DNA of 15,910 bases from Candidatus Omnitrophota bacterium (GCA_030695725.1 JAUYPN010000023.1:1-15910), one strand, 5' to 3'. Counted from the first letter of the stretch, positions 1 to 7,283 are shown. A program made the numbers and translations. Notes: generated from the letters alone by a model not told the origin.

Positions 1-108
1 GACCTTGCTTTTGTCGTTATCAACGCAGATGACATTATTGCCAAGGTCCGCAAAGCAAGAGCCGGTAACGAGGCCTACATATCCTGAGCCAATTACGCAT
101 ATATTCAT
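1..108 (-). CDS. UDP-glucose/GDP-mannose 6-dehydrogenase, N-terminal fragment (runs off window)
   Basis: The first 36 codons are visible; the gene continues past the left edge of the window. The start [20 protein letters not shown] is the NAD-binding Rossmann beta-alpha-beta of the UDP-glucose/GDP-mannose dehydrogenase family, with GxGxxG at residues 7-12 and an acidic residue at the end of beta-2 (VICVDND). Family members oxidise a nucleotide sugar twice to the uronic acid, feeding capsule, exopolysaccharide or LPS sugar synthesis in the cytoplasm. Substrate (UDP-Glc, GDP-Man or UDP-ManNAc) cannot be decided from this fragment. The ATG has an AAGGAT Shine-Dalgarno-like sequence a few bases upstream and a credible promoter at 136-164. 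A terminator-like hairpin separates it from lptD, so it is probably transcribed independently, although both genes serve the cell envelope. Confidence 0.88.
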   Translation of the reverse strand, partial: MNICVIGSGYVGLVTGSCFADLGNNVICVDNDKSKV

Positions 109-135
109 ACCGCATCCTTATGTTATGAGCTTGAT

Positions 136-164
136 ATTATATCATTGACGGGGCGGGAGGTCTA
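136..164 (-). promoter_or_regulatory. Sigma70-like promoter for the nucleotide-sugar dehydrogenase gene
   Basis: On the minus strand there is TAGACC (164-159, 4 of 6 matches to TTGACA), a 17-base spacer, and a perfect TATAAT (141-136). Transcription would begin near 128-130, leaving a leader of about 20 nt that includes the AAGGAT ribosome-binding-like sequence before the ATG at 108. The -35 box touches the outer edge of the hairpin at 164-214. The prediction rests on sequence only. Confidence 0.6.
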
Positions 165-214
165 TAGAAAAAATAGGGACAGTCCCCTTTGGGGACAGTC
201 CCTATTTTTTCTAT
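164..214 (-). terminator. Palindromic GGGACAG-family repeat acting as lptD terminator
   Basis: Arms 164-187 and 191-214 are inverted copies of 24 bp with one central A/A mismatch and a 3-base loop (TTT on the plus strand). The GC-rich core GGGACAGTCCCC is flanked by A/T runs. On the minus-strand transcript this gives a stable stem followed by UAUUUUUU immediately after the lptD stop codon (220-218), the classic form of an intrinsic terminator. The symmetry would also let it work on the plus strand. The core matches the repeat at 2476-2554 at the other end of lptD, so it is probably a dispersed palindromic element as well as a terminator. Confidence 0.75.
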
Positions 215-217
215 TTT

Positions 218-2575
218 TTAGCGGGAGACGCCGACAGATTGGCGCTCGATAAAGCCAGTGTCGCCGGGCCGCCCGGCTCTGCTCCTGGAGTATGACCTTC
301 TTAAGCCCAGAGGCTGATCCGGGAATGCCTTGAGGCGCAAAGCAATCCAGAATATCTGGTCGGTAATGGTCTTATTATCCTGGTATGGCCTTATATCGTA
401 AGTAAATTCCAGGATCCAGCAGTGAAGATCCCTAAATATGGTGTATTCCTGCTCATCGAGATAGCCCTTATTCAAATTGGCGCGGTAATAGATACGCGCT
501 TTCCAGAATTCATTGAATCTATAAATAAGGTCAGTCGTCAGGTAATTTACAATATTACCGTTTGTATCCGGATCCGCGGCGATGGCCGGATCGAAAGAGC
601 GTTCCCACCTGTACCCGAAGGCAAGCGACCTGTCGGCTTCTTTGCCGCCCACAAAATCTATGCTCGCCGATTCCGGTAATTCCTGTTTCGTGTTGATTCT
701 CATCTTGGCGAGCGAGTAGATCCATGGGTAAGGGGTCAATTCCAGCTGCATATCGACGGAAGTGAATTTCCGGGTCTTATAATCGAGATTCTTAAACGTA
801 GGAAACACATCCTGTTTAAGCTTGAACTGATAATCGGTACTTATGAGAAAATCCACGAGATCGACGGAAACCCCGTCTCTCTTTGTCTGAAGCTTATTCT
901 CGACGGACAGGAGGAACCCGTTCTGTTCCCTGATAGCGTCTATTTCATCAAATTGCATTAAAGTCTCGCTGCTGACAGTCGGCTGATGGGTGTAGGAGTA
1001 ATTCACTATCGGCGTCACTATGTGCCTGAGCTTGTTTATATTGAGGTCCAGAAAGTTTGTGTTGATGTCGTATATTTTGTAGAATTTTATCGAGCTGTCA
1101 AAGCCGGTGTTGAAGACACCCCTGACAATATCAGTCCTTCCGAGCGCATTCCTCGAATAAAAGGTCTGGCGCATAGCCGCATACGGCGTGACATTAAGGG
1201 GCCTTAAAAAATTCACGGCATAGTTCAGCCTGTTATGTGTGTCGAGCCTTATGACATCCTGGTCTTTCCGCATCGGGCCTACGGATGAGTTGTCGCGAGA
1301 TGTTTTTTGCAGGTAAACAGCGGCGGTGCGCATATTATAGTAGAGCGGAGAACTTCCGCCGTTATACTTGATGTTGTACTGGGGTATGTCTATGGTGTAT
1401 TCGGGCAGACGCTGGACCACATCGTAATATTTATCCATCCTGACTCTGGTCAAAAACGTAGTGGTGTAATCTTCTTTGGTGGTGATGAAAGAGAGGTAAT
1501 TATCCCCCTGTCCCTGCTCTTCCCACTCCTTTTCAAAATAATACTTCATGAAATTGTCGTCGCGGACCTTGTTCAGTTCGAGCGTGAAGAGCGTGTCATC
1601 AGTGACCTGCCACTTGTGCCTTACCTGGAGGCGGTATTTGCCATCGTTCCTGCCTTCAGGTTTATAGGAAAGGTAATCGTTGTTTTCGTCGGCATAGTAG
1701 AATCTCACGGCGCCGTCGCCAAGGCCCGGCAAAGCGTAATTATCATCGGCTCCGAACGCCAGGCCGTTCTTGCTCCTGTAATCCGCCCTGAAACGCCCTT
1801 TGAATATCTGGCTGTAGTCAAACTTCAATGAGTTGAGCACATAATAACCCCACTCGGAGTCATGGCCCGCCATGGTAGTGATGCCGCTCGACCTGTCTTT
1901 AAGCGGCTGGACCCAATAGGGAAGGTACAAGATTGGGACGCTGCCGACAAAGAATAGGATATGTTTGGCAACGACCTTATCGTTTTCGTATATCCTTACC
2001 TGCTTAGCCTGTACCCTGTAGTGCGGCTTTTCAAGATCGCAGGTCGTAATATATCCGCGCTTTAGATTTGTCTGAATTTCACTTACTTTTTCAACATCCG
2101 GGGACCTGCCGTAGAAGGGGACGCTATTAATATAGGCGTCGATCGCCCTACCGGTCTTCTTGTCAAAATTGTAGTTTATTCTATCGCCGGTCATATACGT
2201 GTCTTTTTGCGTGATTTTGACATCGCCTTCCGCGATGGCCTCGCGGGTGTCGAGATAGACCGTGACCTGTTTACAGGTGAGCTTGACATCTTCGTAGTCG
2301 ATGGATATATTACCCGTACCGATGACCTTCTTCTCTTCGTGGAAGTACTCGACCTTGTCGCCGTTGACGACTATCGGCGCCTTCGGTTTCATCTCTTCGG
2401 CGCAGGCTATTGTAGATAACAAAATCAAGCCGCAGATTATAGGGCAGGTTAAAACCTGCACTACTACTATAATGGAAAAATGGGGACAGCGCCCTATTTT
2501 CCTGTGTAGAAGCAGAGAAAATAGGGCGCTGTCCCCATTTTTGTCCCCATTTTTAGATTTATTTTTTTGGAGCAT
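218..2575 (-). CDS. lptD: LPS-assembly outer-membrane protein LptD (OstA/Imp)
   Basis: LptD is the outer-membrane barrel that, with lipoprotein LptE, inserts LPS into the outer leaflet. Counting from the ATG at 2575, a hydrophobic export segment covers about residues 34-58, ending ACA-EE, a plausible signal peptidase I site. An OstA/LptA-like beta-jellyroll follows at about residues 67-145. Next come the conserved TTCDLEKPHYRV segment near 177-188 and the PILYLPYW...SGI motif around 214-231. The rest is a long aromatic-rich beta-barrel. The TTC cysteine corresponds to a disulfide cysteine of E. coli LptD; only one cysteine (HCW, near the C-terminus) is present where E. coli has a pair. At about 785 aa the length is typical. 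The start is uncertain. ATG 2632 would overlap the kinase gene by 74 bp. ATG 2575 overlaps it by 17 bp but reads through the palindrome at 2476-2554. GTG 2461 gives a compact signal peptide but lacks a visible ribosome-binding site. Confidence 0.88.
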   Translation of the reverse strand: MLQKNKSKNGDKNGDSALFSLLLHRKIGRCPHFSIIVVVQVLTCPIICGLILLSTIACAEEMKPKAPIVVNGDKVEYFHEEKKVIGTGNISIDYEDVKLTCKQVTVYLDTREAIAEGDVKITQKDTYMTGDRINYNFDKKTGRAIDAYINSVPFYGRSPDVEKVSEIQTNLKRGYITTCDLEKPHYRVQAKQVRIYENDKVVAKHILFFVGSVPILYLPYWVQPLKDRSSGITTMAGHDSEWGYYVLNSLKFDYSQIFKGRFRADYRSKNGLAFGADDNYALPGLGDGAVRFYYADENNDYLSYKPEGRNDGKYRLQVRHKWQVTDDTLFTLELNKVRDDNFMKYYFEKEWEEQGQGDNYLSFITTKEDYTTTFLTRVRMDKYYDVVQRLPEYTIDIPQYNIKYNGGSSPLYYNMRTAAVYLQKTSRDNSSVGPMRKDQDVIRLDTHNRLNYAVNFLRPLNVTPYAAMRQTFYSRNALGRTDIVRGVFNTGFDSSIKFYKIYDINTNFLDLNINKLRHIVTPIVNYSYTHQPTVSSETLMQFDEIDAIREQNGFLLSVENKLQTKRDGVSVDLVDFLISTDYQFKLKQDVFPTFKNLDYKTRKFTSVDMQLELTPYPWIYSLAKMRINTKQELPESASIDFVGGKEADRSLAFGYRWERSFDPAIAADPDTNGNIVNYLTTDLIYRFNEFWKARIYYRANLNKGYLDEQEYTIFRDLHCWILEFTYDIRPYQDNKTITDQIFWIALRLKAFPDQPLGLRRSYSRSRAGRPGDTGFIERQSVGVSR
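2440..2463. repeat. Short palindrome GCAGGTT-AA-AACCTGC in lptD signal-peptide codons
   Basis: The 7-bp arms at 2444-2450 and 2453-2459 are perfect inverted copies around AA. They extend to 11 bp with one mismatch (2440-2450 and 2453-2463). The element overlaps the alternative GTG start of lptD and its first codons. It lies 13 bases from the GGGACAG palindrome. It may be a member of a second dispersed palindrome family or a chance hairpin; one copy cannot decide. Confidence 0.45.
2476..2554. repeat. GGGACAG-family palindromic repeat with tandem 12-bp tail
   Basis: Arms 2476-2501 and 2517-2542 are perfect 26-bp inverted copies around a 15-base loop. The right-hand end carries a 12-bp unit, GTCCCCATTTTT, twice in tandem (2531-2542 and 2543-2554). 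Each arm is itself quasi-palindromic (AAAATGGGG...CCCTATTTT). The core and A/T flanks resemble the element at 164-214. On the minus transcript the stem ends in U5, so it could attenuate transcription between the kinase and lptD. It contains no stop in the lptD frame. I recall GGGGACAG-type palindromes being scattered through genomes that carry REP-associated (Y1-type) transposases; no such transposase is in this window. Confidence 0.8.
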
Positions 2576-3542
2576 TTTCTCTTTCCAATTCGTACAATAC
2601 GAGCGTTGCGGCGCCGATAAGACCGGCATCATAACCTAACTTCGCCTTAACGACCTTTACTGTCTTGGCGGGCAATTTCATGGCTCTTGCGTGAATAGTC
2701 TTCTTTATCGAATCGAACAGGCTCTTGCCGGCCTCGGCAACCCCGCCGCCGATGACTATCTTCTCCACATTCAATAAATTTACGACCCCGGCGAGACCGA
2801 CTCCGATTTTGTTGCCGACATCCGCCCATACCTTTTTGGCGAATTTATCACCCTTGCGCTCGGCCTCGCTTATTACTTCGGGCGTGATCTTCGATAAGTC
2901 CCCTTCGACAAGCTCCGTTATGAGGGTCTTTTGGCCCGCCTTGATCTGGCGGATCACGTCTTTCACGATATAGCTGTTCCCTGCATAGGCCTCGACGCAT
3001 GCCCACGAACCGCATTTGCATTTCGGCCCGTCGATATTTATGGGAACATGACCGAATTCGCCCGCGGCATAACTCGAGCCGCGGTATAGTCTTCCGTCTA
3101 GTATCAGCCCTCCGCCGACTCCGGTGCCGAGCGTGATGCAGAGCATATTGACGGCGCCGTGCCCGGCCCCAAAGTAGACTTCACCTAACGCCATGACATT
3201 CACATCATTATCGACGAATACGGAAATGCTCAATCTTTTCTTTAGTATGTTACCTAAGGGGACTTCGCGCCAATCGGGGATATTTGTAAGGCTATGAACC
3301 GTGCCCGTTCTGATATCGATAATTCCGGGCGCCCCTATGCCGACGCCGATTATATCTTTTTTTTTAAGTCCTTGACCCGAAATAAGATCATCAATCTGGC
3401 TTACTATGCCGTCTATGAGGGCGTGCTTACCTTTAAAACTGGTCGTCGAAAAGGTCCTCCTGCCTGTTAGATGGGCCTTCTTATCGACCAAAGCCAATTT
3501 TATATTTGTGCCGCCTATGTCTACACCTATTAGATGCTGCAT
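2559..3542 (-). CDS. ROK-family sugar kinase (glucokinase-like)
   Basis: This is a cytoplasmic ATP-dependent sugar kinase of the ROK family, 327 aa, a usual length. The phosphate-1 loop DIGGTNIK is at residues 8-15. The catalytic aspartate is D113 in DNDVN. The second ATP loop LGTGVGGG is at 138-145. The ROK signature follows as GEFGH 161-165 and then the zinc site C175-K-C177-G...C182-V-E184. The usual G before the last cysteine is A here. An adenosine-binding IGGGV segment lies near the C-terminus. Glucokinase is the likeliest role, but N-acetylmannosamine or other hexose kinase activity cannot be excluded. It is the first gene after a strong promoter (3557-3585) and has almost no untranslated leader and no visible Shine-Dalgarno. 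lptD follows, with a palindrome between them. Pairing with lptD may only be positional. Confidence 0.9.
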   Translation of the reverse strand: MQHLIGVDIGGTNIKLALVDKKAHLTGRRTFSTTSFKGKHALIDGIVSQIDDLISGQGLKKKDIIGVGIGAPGIIDIRTGTVHSLTNIPDWREVPLGNILKKRLSISVFVDNDVNVMALGEVYFGAGHGAVNMLCITLGTGVGGGLILDGRLYRGSSYAAGEFGHVPINIDGPKCKCGSWACVEAYAGNSYIVKDVIRQIKAGQKTLITELVEGDLSKITPEVISEAERKGDKFAKKVWADVGNKIGVGLAGVVNLLNVEKIVIGGGVAEAGKSLFDSIKKTIHARAMKLPAKTVKVVKAKLGYDAGLIGAATLVLYELERENAPKK

Positions 3543-3556
3543 AAATTTAATGTAGC

Positions 3557-3585
3557 ATTATACTACCTATCCTTTGTACTCACAA
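3557..3585 (-). promoter_or_regulatory. Sigma70-like promoter for the ROK kinase-lptD unit
   Basis: On the minus strand there is TTGTGA (3585-3580, 4 of 6 matches to TTGACA), a 17-base spacer and a perfect TATAAT (3562-3557). It overlaps the end of the upstream GGDEF gene, whose stop is at 3569-3567. A start site about 7 bases below the -10 box would leave a leader of only about 6-9 nt before the ATG at 3542. That fits the missing Shine-Dalgarno and suggests a near-leaderless mRNA. Confidence 0.65.
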
Positions 3586-4775
3586 ACAATATTTTTCCCG
3601 GAGCTCTTCGCCGCGTAAAGAGCTTTATCCGCCCGCTCTATCAAATCGGACAATTCCTGCGAATCATCGGGATAGACGGCCAAGCCGATACTTACGGTCA
3701 TCTTCAGCTTCTCATCGTAGGCCTTGAATATATTCTCCTCTATTTTTTTCCGTATTCTCCCTGCGACAAGCATGGCCCCGGCTTTATCGGTCTCGGGCAG
3801 TATGAGAGAGAACTCCTCCCCGCCGTACCGAGCCGTCAGATCTATCTCTCTGGTGCTCTCTTTCACGATATGGCTGATCTCCTTCAGCACGACATCTCCC
3901 ACAAGATGGCCGTACGTGTCGTTGCACTTTTTGAAATCGTCTATATCTATCATGAGGAAGGAAAATTTAAAATCATGGCTTTTGGACCTCTTCAGTTCCT
4001 CGTCGAACCTTTCGAAGAAATACCTGCGGGTGTAGAGGCCCGTGAGAGAGTCCGTTATCGCCAGCGCCTCGACCGTCTCATAAAGAAGCACTTTCTTCAT
4101 CTCGAGCGCGAACTGCATGGCGACTATGAGAAATCTGTCAAAATCCGCTTTCGACAGATTGTCGATCGTCAATATGCCGACGAATTTGTTTTCGCTTAAG
4201 AGAGGAATCGCCCCAAAAGTGGATCCATCGCCTCTCGTCATGTAGATCTCTTTCTTGCCATGCGAAAAGGCCCTTACTATATCGTAATAATTGAGCTCCT
4301 TATCTTCTTCCTTATCCCAATCCTCTTTAAAGACTTTATATACCTTGCCTACTTTCAGAGCCTCTCCTTCCTCTTTCAAAATGATCAGGGAGCTCTTCCT
4401 GAATATAAAATTCTCCTTAAGGAAGTCGCTCAAGGCCTTGAATATTTCATTAAACGTGAGCTCCCGGGACATCGATCTTGTGATCTCATAAAGGCTCACT
4501 ATCACAGCCTCTTTGTTCCTTAATTCGGATATATAGTCGTCCGAACCTTTGATCTCGCCGGTCAACTTCTTCTTTTCGCCGTCGATCTCTTCGATCCGGG
4601 AGTCGAGGCCTGCCTTAAGGCCCGCTATGTCTGCCCTGTATTCGATCAAACCCACCGCTATGCTGCCCGCCAGAAATACTAAGACGGCAAAAGGCAATCC
4701 GCCCGCAGGCATGATACGAAATAATACCGCCAGGAGCAGGCCATAGATCAGCAGGCAGACCGTTATTCGGCGCAC
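3567..4775 (-). CDS. Membrane-anchored GAF-GGDEF diguanylate cyclase
   Basis: This 402-aa protein has two N-terminal membrane segments (about residues 4-20 and 27-44), a charged coiled coil (about 50-90), a divergent GAF-like sensor domain (about 91-232) and a C-terminal GGDEF domain (about 238-400). The catalytic motif is GGEEF at 318-322, a form typical of active enzymes. Metal- and GTP-binding elements DIDDFKKCND are present. The product-inhibition I-site RxxD is intact (R309, D312), so synthesis of c-di-GMP with feedback control is expected. The start is GTG, supported by GGGAGGA 8 bases upstream, and it overlaps the preceding gene by 13 bp. It looks like a diverged tandem paralogue of that gene. 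The input signal is unknown. Confidence 0.9.
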   Translation of the reverse strand: MRRITVCLLIYGLLLAVLFRIMPAGGLPFAVLVFLAGSIAVGLIEYRADIAGLKAGLDSRIEEIDGEKKKLTGEIKGSDDYISELRNKEAVIVSLYEITRSMSRELTFNEIFKALSDFLKENFIFRKSSLIILKEEGEALKVGKVYKVFKEDWDKEEDKELNYYDIVRAFSHGKKEIYMTRGDGSTFGAIPLLSENKFVGILTIDNLSKADFDRFLIVAMQFALEMKKVLLYETVEALAITDSLTGLYTRRYFFERFDEELKRSKSHDFKFSFLMIDIDDFKKCNDTYGHLVGDVVLKEISHIVKESTREIDLTARYGGEEFSLILPETDKAGAMLVAGRIRKKIEENIFKAYDEKLKMTVSIGLAVYPDDSQELSDLIERADKALYAAKSSGKNIVCEYKG

Positions 4776-6208
4776 GTCTTATTCCTCCCATCGGACTTGG
4801 CCCTGTAAAGCCTTTCATCGGCGGATTTCACAAGCTCTTCTTCGTGAATGCCGTCTTTCGGATAGGTCGACACGCCTATAGAGACCGTGACATTATGCAT
4901 CTGCCTGCGCACAGTGATGGCCCGGGCCTCTATCTTCTTCCTTATGGATTCCGCGACCGTCACGGCCTTCTTTCGGTCCGCGCCCGCAAGCAGTATCGCT
5001 ATCTCCTCGCCGCCGTATCTGGCGGCCATATCTCCCATATGCAGAACCCCGTTGATCGTCGAGGCTATTGTCTTCAGCACTATATCTCCCGTCGCGTGGC
5101 CGTATTTGTCGTTATACCATTTGAATTTGTCTATATCGAGCATCAATAGCGACAACTCGCTTCTCTTACGCTCCGAGCGGCGCACCTCTTCCTGAAAGCG
5201 TTTCATAAAATGGCGCCGGACGAATAAGCCGGTGAGCGAATCGCGTATCGCAAGCTCCTCGACCCAGGAGTAGAGAAGCGCATTCTGTATGGCCACGGCG
5301 CCCAGATTACCTATGATATCCAAAAGCCTCAGGTCGTCCTGCGTAAAGGTCCCTTCGGCGTCGTCGTCCATCCTCAGTACGCCTATGACTTTATTTCCGC
5401 TTAGTAAAGGAGCGACGATCAGCGACTTGAAACCGGCTTTTGGGTCTTCGGCGCCGGAGCCCGAGAACCGAAAATCGCTGGCGGCATCATCCACTACCAG
5501 CGGGATGCCGTGCTTCATCGTCCACCGGTCGAAGATATCCCCCTTTTTGCCTTTTATCTTCACAGCACCGTGCGACGCCGAAAGCATGAGCTCCTGCTTA
5601 TCCAGATCCGTCAGGAAGAGAAGGATGCGTCCCCGTTTTTTTATGGTGCTGGCCGCGCGCTCTATGATGAGCTTTGCTATATCTTCCAACAAAAGCGTGG
5701 TGGTGAATACTTCCGTGACGTCCTTCAGGACGAGGTAGCGCAGGAGTTTCTCATCGAGGTATTTGATCTCGGCCTTCTGCCTGGCGCAGTTATCGGAAAG
5801 TATATTTATATCTTCTTCCAGTTTTTCTCTTGTGAGGCTGAAAGAGTTTTCTATCCCCCTGACGGTCTTCCAATGGACGTATCCCAGGAGGCCTGAAATT
5901 ACAAAGCTCCATGTGTAATAGCCCGCTTCATAGCAGCCGCTCCTCAATGCTCCCGCCAGGCCTGCGAAGAAAGAGAGTATCGTAAACATGATCCCGAAGG
6001 CCAGCCCGAAAGAGACCCACGAGAGCACTATGGCTATGTTGTAACTAAGCACTATCGCAGCTACAAAAAAGCACGAGTGATTTAAATGAGCGCTTATCTT
6101 CTGAGGGGCCGTAAACAGGATGTACGATACGGCGAGGAATAACGCTGTTGAGGTGATCCCGAGGCGCAGGCGATTCTTAGACGATTGTATTGTCGGTGTC
6201 CTTGTCAA
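4763..6208 (-). CDS. Polytopic membrane GAF-GGDEF protein (probable diguanylate cyclase)
   Basis: Several hydrophobic helices occupy about residues 17-112 (numbering from the TTG start at 6208). A coiled coil (about 120-158), a GAF domain (about 160-312) and a GGDEF domain (about 318-480) follow. The catalytic motif reads GGEEI at 399-403 instead of GG[DE]EF. The position of the I-site arginine is histidine (HMGD, 390-393), so the product-inhibition site seems lost. Metal-site residues DIDKFKWYND are retained, so activity is likely but not certain. The start is ambiguous. An ATG at 6271 would put 95 bp inside the ABC ATPase gene. TTG 6208 overlaps it by 32 bp and places the first helix sensibly, but has no clear ribosome-binding site. 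The 3' end overlaps the next GGDEF gene by 13 bp. Confidence 0.85.
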   Translation of the reverse strand: MTRTPTIQSSKNRLRLGITSTALFLAVSYILFTAPQKISAHLNHSCFFVAAIVLSYNIAIVLSWVSFGLAFGIMFTILSFFAGLAGALRSGCYEAGYYTWSFVISGLLGYVHWKTVRGIENSFSLTREKLEEDINILSDNCARQKAEIKYLDEKLLRYLVLKDVTEVFTTTLLLEDIAKLIIERAASTIKKRGRILLFLTDLDKQELMLSASHGAVKIKGKKGDIFDRWTMKHGIPLVVDDAASDFRFSGSGAEDPKAGFKSLIVAPLLSGNKVIGVLRMDDDAEGTFTQDDLRLLDIIGNLGAVAIQNALLYSWVEELAIRDSLTGLFVRRHFMKRFQEEVRRSERKRSELSLLMLDIDKFKWYNDKYGHATGDIVLKTIASTINGVLHMGDMAARYGGEEIAILLAGADRKKAVTVAESIRKKIEARAITVRRQMHNVTVSIGVSTYPKDGIHEEELVKSADERLYRAKSDGRNKTCAE

Positions 6209-7280
6209 AAAAGTGTACTTTGGCCATGTCGAAGACCAGATCCATATCCTGATTGATCGTGGGCCTGTCATGCCCCCCGACCCTTGCTACAATAGGATTC
6301 CTGCCGGTATTAAGATGCAGGTACACTTCGGAGCCCATGGGCTCTATTATTTCGCAATTCGCCCTTATCGTATTCTCTGATGACGCGTAAGAGACGAACA
6401 GTTTGTCGTATATATCTTCCGGCCTTATGCCGAATATGATCTCTTTATTAATGTAAGAGGCAAGTTTCGGCGCCATAGCGTCTATCATCTTGACCTGAAA
6501 ATTACCTTCGTTAAAATATAGCTTGGTATCCTTCTTCGTTATCGTCCCCTTGATGAAGTTCATCTGCGGGCTGCCGATAAACCCGGCGACGAACCTGTTG
6601 ACCGGCTTATCGTAAAGATTTATGGGGTCGGCTATCTGCTGGATCACGCCGTCCTTCATCACGACGATCCTGTCACCCATGGTCATGGCCTCGGTTTGGT
6701 CGTGCGTGACATATATCATCGTGGTCTGCAGGCGTATATGAAGTTTCTTTATCTCCATCCTCATCTGGACGCGCATCTTCGCGTCGAGGTTGGAGAGGGG
6801 TTCGTCGAATAAGAATACGAGCGGCTTTCTTACGATGGCGCGGCCCACCGCTACCCTCTGCCTCTGGCCGCCGGAAAGCTCCCTCGGGCGCCTGTGCATC
6901 AGCTTCTCTATTCCCAGTATATTGGCGGCTTCCTTGACACGCGCCTCGATCTCTGGTTTGGGATATTTTCGCAGTTTCAGGCCGAACGCCATATTCTCGT
7001 ATGCAGTCATGTGCGGATAGAGGGCGTAATTCTGAAATACCATGGCGATGTTCCTGTCCTTGGGAGGGATGTCGTTGACGCGCTGGTCGCCGATATAGAC
7101 GCTGCCTTCGGTGGCTTCTTCCAGGCCGGCTATGATCCTTAAGGTAGTGGATTTGCCGCATCCGGACGGGCCGACGAGGACGATGAATTCTTTGCTTTCG
7201 ATGCCGAGGTTGATGTCCCTGATGGCCCAGACATTGCCCGGGAACGATTTGGATACTTTCTGCAGACTTACCTGTGCCAT
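6177..7280 (-). CDS. Sugar ABC transporter ATPase, MalK/MsmK/UgpC type
   Basis: This is the cytoplasmic ATPase subunit of a carbohydrate-import ABC transporter, 367 aa. Walker A GPSGCGKST is at residues 37-45. A Q-loop lies at QNYALYPHM, followed by the LSGGQRQRVAVGRA signature, Walker B VFLFDEP with the D-loop SNLDAK, and the H-loop in YVTHDQTEAM. The C-terminal OB-fold regulatory region contains GIRPEDI, typical of the MalK/UgpC subfamily and absent from simple ATPases. No permease or substrate-binding protein is nearby. It is therefore either a shared ATPase serving several transporters encoded elsewhere, as known for MsmK, or a component separated from its operon. The ATG lies 3 bp after accD with no clear ribosome-binding site, so translation is probably coupled. 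Substrate unknown. Confidence 0.92.
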   Translation of the reverse strand: MAQVSLQKVSKSFPGNVWAIRDINLGIESKEFIVLVGPSGCGKSTTLRIIAGLEEATEGSVYIGDQRVNDIPPKDRNIAMVFQNYALYPHMTAYENMAFGLKLRKYPKPEIEARVKEAANILGIEKLMHRRPRELSGGQRQRVAVGRAIVRKPLVFLFDEPLSNLDAKMRVQMRMEIKKLHIRLQTTMIYVTHDQTEAMTMGDRIVVMKDGVIQQIADPINLYDKPVNRFVAGFIGSPQMNFIKGTITKKDTKLYFNEGNFQVKMIDAMAPKLASYINKEIIFGIRPEDIYDKLFVSYASSENTIRANCEIIEPMGSEVYLHLNTGRNPIVARVGGHDRPTINQDMDLVFDMAKVHFFDKDTDNTIV

Positions 7281-7283
7281 AAA

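Noticed and set aside
2398..2415. Lipoprotein box at STIAC in the LptD leader
   Set aside because: The -3 position is Thr, not Leu/Val/Ile, and LptD is a barrel, not a lipoprotein; ACA-EE fits signal peptidase I.
2436..2464. TATAAT on the minus strand inside the start of lptD as a promoter
   Set aside because: At 17-base spacing the -35 position reads GTAGTG, which does not resemble TTGACA; transcription would start inside the signal-peptide codons.
2576..2632. ATG 2632 as the lptD start
   Set aside because: It would overlap the ROK kinase by 74 bp, and the first 19 residues are just the kinase 3' end read in another frame.
3534..4199. 221-codon open frame on the plus strand opposite the GGDEF gene
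   Set aside because: Low-complexity mirror of a well-supported GGDEF gene with no family resemblance.
6209..6271. ATG 6271 as the start of the first GGDEF protein
   Set aside because: It lies 95 bp inside the ABC ATPase gene and gives a Trp-rich tail unlike a normal membrane-protein N-terminus; TTG 6208 fits better, though this is not certain.
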